From RGIG4103 sp045644605 (GTDB lineage Bacteria > Bacillota > Clostridia > RUG12999): DNA of 24,557 nucleotides. The notes beneath the pieces are model-generated. The model saw only the letters and a list, made by a program, of their open reading frames with translations. It did not search any database and was not told the DNA's origin. This document shows positions 16,420 to 22,581 of this stretch, one piece after another (positions within the stretch are counted from its first letter, which is position 1; every line of letters starts with the position of its first letter). The stretch spans positions 1 through 24,557 of the forward strand of contig JAZRHB010000001.1 of NCBI GenBank assembly GCA_045644605.1, given 5' to 3'. The translations under genes were made by a program, and so were the position numbers.

Positions 16420-18291
16420 TTAACCATTAATATAATATACAGTTGAAAGCGGTGGTAGTGTAATAGAAATTGATTTATCAAATCCGTGCATTTTAATGTC
16501 TTTAGTTTTAACTTTTCTAAGGCGTGTGCCCGAGCCACCGTACTTAGCACTGTCACTTGACAATACAGGACGGTACTCTCCACTTTTGGGAACTCCAATT
16601 CGATACCCTTTTCTCTCCACAGGGCAGAAGTTACATACAACTACTACTTCATTTCCCGATGTGTCTCTGCGTATAAAGGATATAACACTTTGATCGTGAT
16701 CATCATGAGCAATCCACTGGAATCCTTGCCAATCAGAATCATTTTCCCAGAAAGGTTTATTATCAATATAAAAACCATTTAAATCTTTTACAAACTTCTG
16801 CATTTTTTTATGCTTATCATATTCCAGCATAAACCACTCAAGCGAGTTTTTATAGTTCCACTCTATAAACTGAGCAAACTCATTACCCATGAAGTTAAGT
16901 TTCTTGCCGGGGTGTGCCATCATATATGCATAAAAAGCTCTCAGGTTAGCGAATTTATCCTCATAATCCCCTGGCATCTTTCCTATCATCGAACATTTGC
17001 CATGAACAACCTCGTCATGAGATAATGGCAATATATAATTCTCAGAAAACGCATATGTCATTGAGAATGTAAGGTCATTGTGCCGTCCCTTCCTGAAAAG
17101 CGGATCTGACGACATATAACCCAAAAGGTCGTTCATCCAACCCATATTCCACTTGAAGTTAAATCCCAGTCCCCCGTCATATCCGGGTTTAGTAACCATT
17201 GGGAATGCGGTAGATTCCTCTGCCACCATTATAACTGAAGGGTCAAAGGCAAAGGCTGCGTTATTCATGGAACGCAAAAATTCAATAGCATCCAGATTAT
17301 AATTACCGCCGTACTGATTGGGACGCCACTGACCATCGCGCCTGCCGTAATCTAAATACAACATTGACGCTACTGCATCTACCCTGATGCCGTCTATATG
17401 GTATTTGTCCAACCAGTAAACGATATTCGATATTAAAAACGATTTAACTTCGTATCTGGAATAGTCAAATATCCTTGTTTTCCAGTCGGGGTGTTCGTTT
17501 CGCAAAGGGTCAGAAGATTCATAAAGACAACTTCCGTCAAATTCATAAAGTCCGTTCTCATCTTTTGGAAAATGAGCACCCACCCAATCTAATATGACGC
17601 CTATGCCTGCTGCATGAAGCTTATCTACGAATTTCATAAAATCCTTCGGCGTGCCATATCGTGATGTAGGTGCAAAGTAGCCCGTAACTTGATATCCCCA
17701 CGACGGGTCAAACGGATATTCACTGACAGGCAATAATTCCACGTGGGTATAATTCATATACTTGACATATTTTACAAGTTTATCTGCCATATCGGTATAC
17801 GATAGAAAATTGCCATCATCATGCTGCAACCATGAGCCAAGATGAACCTCATAGATATTCATTGGTTGTTTAGTGATTTGCACTTTGGCTTTTGCCTTTC
17901 GGTACTGACTGTCTGTCCACTCAAAACCGTCTAAATCATAAACCTTAGAGGAATTCTCAGGACGTGTGCAAGCATGAAATGCGTACGGATCGCTTTTGTA
18001 AACGAACCCTCCGTCCTGTTTGCTGATATAATATTTATATTCATCATAAATTTTGGCATTCTTAACCGCTATCTCCCATACACCGTATCCGATACTGTGC
18101 ATAGGGCAGGCAGAAATATCCCAATCATTAAACGTACCAACTACGCAAACTCCGATTGCATTTGGTGCCCAAACTCTGAAAACAAATCCCTCTTTTGTTT
18201 TATGACAACCCATGAATTCATAAGCATTCGAGCTGGTACCTGCAGCAAATTCGTTAAGCATAGCATTTAAACCGTTACGGGATTTTTTCAT
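16420..18291 (-). CDS. glgB: 1,4-alpha-glucan branching enzyme
   Basis: This 623-residue GH13 branching enzyme has a single N-terminal CBM48-like module (about 22-120: GFVFRVWAPNAIGVCVVGTF) and lacks the extra N1 module of the ~730-residue enterobacterial type. The catalytic motifs are present: LDWVGAHFP, GIRVDAVASMLYLDY (nucleophile D305), MVAEESTAF (acid/base E358) and LPLSHDEVVHGK (D426), followed by a C-terminal all-beta domain. It creates alpha-1,6 branches in glycogen. It is the first gene of the operon, with AAGGAG before the ATG, transcribed from the consensus promoter at 18343-18371. Confidence 0.97.
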   Translation of the reverse strand: MKKSRNGLNAMLNEFAAGTSSNAYEFMGCHKTKEGFVFRVWAPNAIGVCVVGTFNDWDISACPMHSIGYGVWEIAVKNAKIYDEYKYYISKQDGGFVYKSDPYAFHACTRPENSSKVYDLDGFEWTDSQYRKAKAKVQITKQPMNIYEVHLGSWLQHDDGNFLSYTDMADKLVKYVKYMNYTHVELLPVSEYPFDPSWGYQVTGYFAPTSRYGTPKDFMKFVDKLHAAGIGVILDWVGAHFPKDENGLYEFDGSCLYESSDPLRNEHPDWKTRIFDYSRYEVKSFLISNIVYWLDKYHIDGIRVDAVASMLYLDYGRRDGQWRPNQYGGNYNLDAIEFLRSMNNAAFAFDPSVIMVAEESTAFPMVTKPGYDGGLGFNFKWNMGWMNDLLGYMSSDPLFRKGRHNDLTFSMTYAFSENYILPLSHDEVVHGKCSMIGKMPGDYEDKFANLRAFYAYMMAHPGKKLNFMGNEFAQFIEWNYKNSLEWFMLEYDKHKKMQKFVKDLNGFYIDNKPFWENDSDWQGFQWIAHDDHDQSVISFIRRDTSGNEVVVVCNFCPVERKGYRIGVPKSGEYRPVLSSDSAKYGGSGTRLRKVKTKDIKMHGFDKSISITLPPLSTVYYING

Positions 18292-18342
18292 AAAGAATTC
18301 GCTCCTTTAGAAATTGTATATCTACTGTTATATCTTAATTAT

Positions 18343-18371
18343 ATTATACATTTTTAATGCACTTGTGTCAA
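18343..18371 (-). promoter_or_regulatory. Consensus promoter of the glycogen operon
   Basis: On the minus strand, perfect TTGACA (18366-18371) and perfect TATAAT (18343-18348, preceded by TG) are exactly 17 bases apart, about 50 bases from glgB. A full consensus implies strong expression unless a repressor acts. I see no convincing operator. Confidence 0.8.
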
Positions 18372-18410
18372 GAAACTTGAGTACATATCTATAGTATATA
18401 TATATTACCA

Positions 18411-18439
18411 TTGAAAATTTTGTATAAATGTGGTATACT
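18411..18439 (+). promoter_or_regulatory. Promoter of malQ
   Basis: TTGAAA (18411-18416) and an extended -10 (TGG then TATACT, 18434-18439) are separated by 17 bases. It diverges from the glg promoter, with about 40 A/T-rich bases between the two -35 boxes. Confidence 0.75.
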
Positions 18440-18479
18440 TTTTTATATTTGATTTTTTTGTAATCGGAGGTAACATATT

Positions 18480-19913
18480 TTGGATAGAAAAAGCGGCGTG
18501 CTTATGCATATTTCTTCACTTTTCGGCGATTATTCTATAGGTGGTTTTGGAAATGAAGCCAAGTATTTCATAGACTTTTTGGCTGATTGCGGGTATTCCT
18601 ATTGGCAGGTACTGCCTTTCTGCCCTTCCGATAAGTGCAATTCTCCATATAAATCTCCTTCTGCTTTTGCAGGAAATCCCTATTTTATCAGTTTGCAAAA
18701 CCTTCACAAAAAGGGCTTGTTGACCGACAGCGAGCTTAGTTGTCAAAAACAATCTACTCCTTATGTTTGCGAATATGAACGATTGTATAATGAGAGGTTG
18801 GCTGTTCTGAAGGTTGCAGCAAGCAGAGTTACCAATCAAATGGAGATTGAAACTTTTATTTCCCAAAATCCATATATTGAAAATTTCTGCAGATTTATGG
18901 CAATTAAAAAAGTAAACAGCAACAAGCCTTGGCAGGAATGGGAAAGTGAGGATTATCACGAAGACGACTTCTTTATGTGGAAGTTTATCCAGTATGAGTT
19001 TTTTAATGCGTGGACTGAAATTAAACAATATGCAAACAACAAAGGTATTCAAATTATTGGAGATATGCCTATTTATGTTGACTTAGACAGCAGCGATGTC
19101 TGGGCTAATAAACATCTTTTTAAACTTGATGAAAAGAATCTGCCCGTTTGTGTTGCAGGGGTTCCGCCTGATTATTTTTCTGCAGACGGTCAGCTTTGGG
19201 GAAATCCTATATATGACTGGAAATCCTTGGAAAATGAGGGGTTCCGTTGGTGGAAAGATAGGATCGCCCATATGTCAAATATGTTTGACGGAATCCGCAT
19301 TGACCATTTCAGAGCCATTGAGTCCTTCTGGGAGATTCCTGCCCGGGCACAAACCGCCAAGGAAGGAACTATGTCCAAAGGTCCCGGTTTAAAGCTTATT
19401 GATGCAATCAAAGAAAGCTGTGGAAACACACTGATAATCGCAGAGGACTTGGGATTTATCACCGAAGACGTAGTAAGGCTTGTAAAAGAAAGTGGATTCC
19501 CGGGTATGAGGGTTTTTCAGTTTGCCTTTGAAGGTGACAAAACCTCCTCACATCTGCCTCATAACTATACCAATCATTGTGTTGCCTATACAGGAACTCA
19601 TGACAACAATACCTTGCTTGGATATCTCTGGGAACTTGACGAAGAAACCCGGAGGTACATGCTGGAATATTGCGGTCATCAAAAAGAAAATTGGGAAAGT
19701 GGCTGTGATGCCATAATCCGCACCCTGCTTGCATCTCATGCAGGACTGGTTATTATGCCGATTCAGGATTTGCTGGGATATGGCTCTGACACACGATTAA
19801 ATACCCCCGGCAAAGCCGAGGGTAACTGGGGATACAGAATCACAAAGGAGCAGCTTGACAGCATTGATAAAGCAAAATTCCGACGATTGAATGAGCTTTA
19901 CTCCAGAATATAA
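18480..19913 (+). CDS. malQ: 4-alpha-glucanotransferase (amylomaltase, GH77)
   Basis: The 477-residue GH77 enzyme transfers dextrin segments between alpha-1,4 glucans and releases glucose. It disposes of short maltodextrins left by phosphorylase. Family features are GVLMHISSLFGDYSIGGFG, YWQVLPF, SPYKSPSAFAGNPYFISL, IGDMPIYVDLDSSDVWAN, GIRIDHFRAIESFW (nucleophile D275), IIAEDLGFIT (acid/base E322) and YTGTHDNNT (D375). Length is slightly under the usual ~500 but complete. The start is TTG at 18480, with CGGAGG nine bases before it; the family's N-terminus begins right there, so a later ATG would cut conserved residues. It is divergent from glgB and probably co-regulated through the shared spacer. 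Confidence 0.95.
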   Translation: MDRKSGVLMHISSLFGDYSIGGFGNEAKYFIDFLADCGYSYWQVLPFCPSDKCNSPYKSPSAFAGNPYFISLQNLHKKGLLTDSELSCQKQSTPYVCEYERLYNERLAVLKVAASRVTNQMEIETFISQNPYIENFCRFMAIKKVNSNKPWQEWESEDYHEDDFFMWKFIQYEFFNAWTEIKQYANNKGIQIIGDMPIYVDLDSSDVWANKHLFKLDEKNLPVCVAGVPPDYFSADGQLWGNPIYDWKSLENEGFRWWKDRIAHMSNMFDGIRIDHFRAIESFWEIPARAQTAKEGTMSKGPGLKLIDAIKESCGNTLIIAEDLGFITEDVVRLVKESGFPGMRVFQFAFEGDKTSSHLPHNYTNHCVAYTGTHDNNTLLGYLWELDEETRRYMLEYCGHQKENWESGCDAIIRTLLASHAGLVIMPIQDLLGYGSDTRLNTPGKAEGNWGYRITKEQLDSIDKAKFRRLNELYSRI

Positions 19914-19925
19914 AATGTCTTTTTC

Positions 19926-19964
19926 TGATATGCACCCAAAAGTCAGACACTTTTGGGTGCATAT
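19926..19964. terminator. IS-end-like palindrome acting as terminator between convergent genes
   Basis: A 16-bp perfect stem (ATATGCACCCAAAAGT and its complement) with loop CAGAC lies 13 bases after malQ and is followed by TGTTTTT. The 39 bases from 19926 match the terminal 42 bases of the orfA end of the IS at 6809-8133, with one substitution and three missing bases. No transposase is attached. It is therefore either a solo IS end or small non-autonomous element, or a terminator that resembles one. It lies between malQ and the convergent peptidase gene. Confidence 0.7.
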
Positions 19965-20033
19965 TGTTTTTGACTCTGATTCTATTTAGATATAAGTCAT
20001 TTATTCATAATCCTATATTCTTATCTTCCTGAA

Positions 20034-20096
20034 TTTGTCACGCAGCGTTTTTGCTGAAGTCTGTCAAGCGTTTCGCCGAAATTAGTGATTTTAAGG
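20034..20096. repeat. Dispersed ~63-bp repeat, copy B
   Basis: This is the partner of 8166-8228, in the same orientation, located just after the S26-type peptidase gene on its minus-strand side. The remaining spacer 19965-20033 is A/T-rich, with nothing I can identify. Confidence 0.6.
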
Positions 20097-20126
20097 TGGT
20101 ATCCTATTTTCATTTGGATTGTCATT

Positions 20127-20558
20127 TTAATGTTTCACTATTTTACATAATTTCCCAAAAATCCGTTTTATATAGTTTTTTATTATCCGCACCGGCAATG
20201 TCATACATACTTTTCTGGCATATCTTATATAATCTTTATCGGTACATTCTGTAAATCTGCCATCATGATAAAATGCACTTAGCACGCCGATAATATCTTT
20301 ATCTGTTATATCTCTTTCCAGATTAGTTCTGTTATCTCCACATATAATATAACCTTTTGGGGTAACTCTAACTATTCTGTGCATAGTATAATGTCCGTCA
20401 CGACGATAAACGGGGACATCATACTTTTTCAGTGGAAAAACAGGCGGCTCAACAACTACTATGTCCCGTCCCGAAATCAGCATCGGGCGCATACTGTCGC
20501 CCTCAGTTTTACCCACAAAAATCTTATTCTCTTTTAATGATTTTTCAATTCCATTCAC
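20127..20558 (-). CDS. Small S24/S26-family peptidase (signal-peptidase-like)
   Basis: The 143-residue protein has the serine box EGDSMRPML (nucleophile S22), a strand with GRDIVVVEP, then YTMHRIVRV (H60) and GYIICGDNR (D75). A His in the position where classic bacterial signal peptidases have Lys makes it a Ser/His type like SipW or the archaeal/ER enzymes. There is no N-terminal membrane anchor; the basic C-terminus (RIIKNYIKRIFGKL) could bind the membrane peripherally. The GTG start at 20558 overlaps the kinase-like stop as GTGA, with AAGGAG at proper distance, so the two are coupled. Its likely role is to cleave a peptide or exported protein of this operon, perhaps the 47-residue peptide. 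The substrate is inference. Confidence 0.8.
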   Translation of the reverse strand: MNGIEKSLKENKIFVGKTEGDSMRPMLISGRDIVVVEPPVFPLKKYDVPVYRRDGHYTMHRIVRVTPKGYIICGDNRTNLERDITDKDIIGVLSAFYHDGRFTECTDKDYIRYARKVCMTLPVRIIKNYIKRIFGKLCKIVKH

Positions 20559-21247
20559 AACCCCATCTCCTTATAAGCGGTTTTTGCGGATGATATATCA
20601 GTATTACACTTTATCAGGTAAAAATCGCATTTTTCTATTAAACAGCTTATATGTTCAAGGGTTAAAAACAACAATGATTTATCCTCAGGAATATAAATCT
20701 GTTTTATCAGCCTTTCAAAAACCCCATCTTTTTCCATAGGCAAACACTCGTTTTCTTCGGAACGTTCAATAAAGCATATTTTTCTTAGTTCGGTCTTTGT
20801 GTTGGTATGTAATTCTTCTTTTCCTGCCCACGCCGTGCCGTAAGCAAATATTTTTCCATCAATTATTCTTACAAGCGGTTTATCGCCATTTATAATGGTC
20901 ATTTCATCTTTTAATAAATCTTGCCATAATCTTGCGTGCGTACTTTTACCTACACCGCTTCTTGCTAAAAAGGCAACTCCGCATTTATTGACCTCAAAAG
21001 CAACGCCATGAAGCAGAAACCCGCTATACTGAATTATTTTTTCAGAAATCTTTCTATAGATAGCAAGGCTTTCAAGATAACCTTTGTCAAAACTTGCCCC
21101 ATTGCCTTCTGCACTTATTTCCTCATCGGAAGCAGATACATAAAAATCGGCTTTATTATTCGTAATATAATCATGGCACATATATTTTATGTAATCATAT
21201 TTATTTTCAATTGCTATATTTAATTCTGCAAGGCAAACAACAAACAT
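20555..21247 (-). CDS. HPr-kinase / PEP-carboxykinase-like ATPase
   Basis: The 230-residue protein has a P-loop ARSGVGKSTHARLW (K101), preceded by a typical strand with H80 in FLLHGVAF. Then come INGDKPLVRI (metal-binding-type acidic residue after the second strand) and GTAWAGKEEL, all features of the small HprK/PEPCK-fold proteins found beside peptide-modification genes. It lacks the N-terminal domain of true HprK and is far shorter than PEP carboxykinase. Members of this group in lasso-peptide clusters phosphorylate the precursor; by analogy this one may phosphorylate Ser/Thr of a peptide. It lies between the Cys-rich protein (12-base gap) and the peptidase (overlap). GGTGG/AAGGA lies ahead of the ATG. 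Fold assignment is good; activity and substrate are inferred. Confidence 0.8.
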   Translation of the reverse strand: MFVVCLAELNIAIENKYDYIKYMCHDYITNNKADFYVSASDEEISAEGNGASFDKGYLESLAIYRKISEKIIQYSGFLLHGVAFEVNKCGVAFLARSGVGKSTHARLWQDLLKDEMTIINGDKPLVRIIDGKIFAYGTAWAGKEELHTNTKTELRKICFIERSEENECLPMEKDGVFERLIKQIYIPEDKSLLFLTLEHISCLIEKCDFYLIKCNTDISSAKTAYKEMGL

Positions 21248-21259
21248 ATTCCTTCCACC

Positions 21260-21454
21260 TTATTTCCGAGAAGCAAATATGCCCGATATTTTATTCCAAA
21301 ACGTATTTTTCTCTTTATCAAGCGGCTCAAAAAAATCGCACCTGTTTTCAGTATAGCAAGATATATACGGGCAAGTTTCCGAGTGCTTGTCTAACTCTAA
21401 TGAAGCCTTTCCTGTTTTGCAGTTTGAACACAAACGCTTCTTTATCCTAAACAT
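21260..21454 (-). CDS. Small Cys-rich protein, function unknown
   Basis: I do not recognise this 64-residue protein. It starts MFRIKKRLCSNCKTGK and has five cysteines arranged CxxC, then CPYISC (CxxxC) and one more after five residues (C8, C11, C31, C35, C41). The spacing could bind zinc or a metal cluster. The last ~20 residues are charged and contain FWNKISGIF. Start 21454 is chosen because AAGGGG lies six bases upstream; a longer open frame to 21526 overlaps the preceding gene and lacks a ribosome site. It sits between the membrane protein and the kinase-like gene and is probably translated from the same mRNA. It could be a carrier, zinc ribbon or scaffold. Confidence 0.65.
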   Translation of the reverse strand: MFRIKKRLCSNCKTGKASLELDKHSETCPYISCYTENRCDFFEPLDKEKNTFWNKISGIFASRK

Positions 21455-21479
21455 ATAATTCCCCTTTATTTTAACCTTT

Positions 21480-21914
21480 TTATCTGATAAACATATTGTG
21501 ATTTGAGCGTCCAGCTCTTGCTCCAAAAAATCTCACAACTGTTACCAGTACTATAACAATTATTGAAATAATTCCTATTGATCCTATAGTTTTTATTCCA
21601 AAACCTCCCGCAAATCTTAAAGGCAGAAATATTCGGTTGAACACAACAGGAGGAAATAATAAACAAGTTAAAAATCCCATAAAGCTATATATACCCAAAG
21701 GCAAAAGCTGACCCAAATAGAAATCACGTATTTTCCAAAAAGCACTGGAAAAACGGCAGGTGTCAATTCCTATTGCAATTATAAATGCAACAAATGATAC
21801 AAAGAGTATAACATTATCCGCATCCTCCACCAGATATCCAATATATATTGGCAAAGAACAAAGCACACTTGTAATCATAAGTCTTAATACTCTAAAAAAC
21901 AACGATAATAACAT
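21480..21914 (-). CDS. Four-helix integral membrane protein, function unknown
   Basis: The 144-residue protein has four strong hydrophobic segments (around LMITSVLCSLPIYIGYLV, VILFVSFVAFIIAIGI, LLPLGIYSFMGFLTCLLF and IGIISIIVIVLVTVVRFF) and a short basic C-terminus. I do not recognise a family. ATG 21914 is preferred: it lies one base after the SLH gene's stop, with GAGG nine bases upstream. The TTG at 21938 would overlap the upstream gene without a ribosome site. Its position inside the operon suggests coupling with the small SLH protein. It may help export or anchor a product of this operon; this is speculation. Confidence 0.7.
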   Translation of the reverse strand: MLLSLFFRVLRLMITSVLCSLPIYIGYLVEDADNVILFVSFVAFIIAIGIDTCRFSSAFWKIRDFYLGQLLPLGIYSFMGFLTCLLFPPVVFNRIFLPLRFAGGFGIKTIGSIGIISIIVIVLVTVVRFFGARAGRSNHNMFIR

Positions 21915-21915
21915 T

Positions 21916-22332
21916 TTATTTTTCCTCAATTTCTGCAAATTTTTCTGTGTACCGTCTTATAACCGCCGCTGCTTCTGCTCTTGTGGCACTGTCCTTAGGA
22001 GCAAGGGTGTTATTTTCTTTCCCTGTTACAATCTTTTCCTGAACAGCCCAGGAAACAGCATCTTTTGCCCAATCCGAAACTGTTTTACTGTCGGAATAAT
22101 GGGATATGTCGGCAAATTCAGTTTTAACTCCAATATGTTTTGTATAATTATAAAGCATGACACAAAGCTGTTCACGGGTTAAATTATCCATTGGGGCAAA
22201 GGTATTTTCACCCGTTCCGGCAACAATTTTATTTTTATATCCCCAATTAACAGCATTTTCGTACCAGCTGTTTTTTTCAACATATTTATTTTCAATGCAA
22301 ATATTAAGTTCAGCAAGTTTTACTGTAAACAT
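21916..22332 (-). CDS. Small SLH-repeat protein with a kinase-like N-terminus (apparent chimera)
   Basis: Of 138 residues, 1-17 (MFTVKLAELNICIENKY) match 14 of 17 residues at the start of the kinase-like gene at 20555-21247. The remainder is two SLH repeats: SWYENAVNWGYKNKIVAG...NLTREQLCVMLYNY (its start truncated) and DWAKDAVSWAVQEKIVTG...SATRAEAAAVIRRY. SLH repeats normally sit at the end of exported surface proteins and bind cell-wall polymer, yet no signal peptide is present. It could be a recombination product of a lost second kinase gene and an SLH gene, or an assembly join. Its frame is intact, and a weak GGTG precedes the ATG. A functional role is uncertain. Confidence 0.7.
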   Translation of the reverse strand: MFTVKLAELNICIENKYVEKNSWYENAVNWGYKNKIVAGTGENTFAPMDNLTREQLCVMLYNYTKHIGVKTEFADISHYSDSKTVSDWAKDAVSWAVQEKIVTGKENNTLAPKDSATRAEAAAVIRRYTEKFAEIEEK

Positions 22333-22360
22333 ACTTTTTCACCACACTTTTTAAGAATTC

Positions 22361-22387
22361 GGGGCTGACGAGCAATTCGCCAGCCCC
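22361..22387 (-). terminator. Hairpin after the 47-residue peptide gene
   Basis: Arms 22361-22371 and 22377-22387 pair over 11 bp with one G-U and a 5-base loop (core GGGGCTG/CAGCCCC). On the minus strand no U-run follows (GAATTCTTAAAA). It is therefore a weak terminator, attenuator or RNA-stabilising element, which would make the peptide mRNA more abundant than the downstream genes. Confidence 0.55.
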
Positions 22388-22436
22388 AAACCATAGAAAT
22401 CAATCAAACAATTTCACCAAAGAAGGATATCTTTAA

Positions 22437-22580
22437 TTACCAGATACCACTTCCTGCGTTTCCGCTAATCGTGCCATTTTCGCCGCCGTCGTTAAGTCCC
22501 GGCACTCCACTTGTCTGAATAATGTCTTCCACACTGATTTCAATAATTGTCATTTCGGGTGCTTTGTACTCTTTATTCAT
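22437..22580 (-). CDS. 47-residue peptide, candidate precursor of a processed/modified peptide
   Basis: This short gene starts with ATG at 22580, one base after the stop of the adhesin-like gene, with a full AAGGAGG at 22590-22596. Residues 5-24 read YKAPEMTIIEISVEDIIQTS, an acidic leader-like stretch of the K-Y-x-x-PE...(E/D)D-(I/V)-I-x-TS type seen in many small clostridial proteins. Residues 25-47 are Gly-rich (eight Gly at 25, 28, 32, 33, 36, 40, 43, 45), with T37, S39 and S44 and a terminal Ile-Trp. It has no Cys and no hydrophobic signal segment. A hairpin follows it. The nearby kinase-like ATPase and Ser/His peptidase are plausible modifying and cleaving enzymes. Coding is well supported by the ribosome site and coupling; the precursor role is inference. 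Confidence 0.7.
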   Translation of the reverse strand: MNKEYKAPEMTIIEISVEDIIQTSGVPGLNDGGENGTISGNAGSGIW

Positions 22581-22581
22581 A

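Noticed and set aside
18292..18479. A riboswitch or catabolite-control operator in the glg/malQ spacer
   Set aside because: The spacer is almost fully accounted for by two divergent promoters and ribosome sites. I see no convincing operator palindrome or structured leader.
20127..22580. A lasso-peptide or radical-SAM peptide cluster
   Set aside because: A kinase-like ATPase and peptidase are present, but no asparagine-synthetase-like cyclase, transglutaminase-like leader peptidase, PqqD domain, radical-SAM CxxxCxxC protein or ABC transporter is visible in the window.
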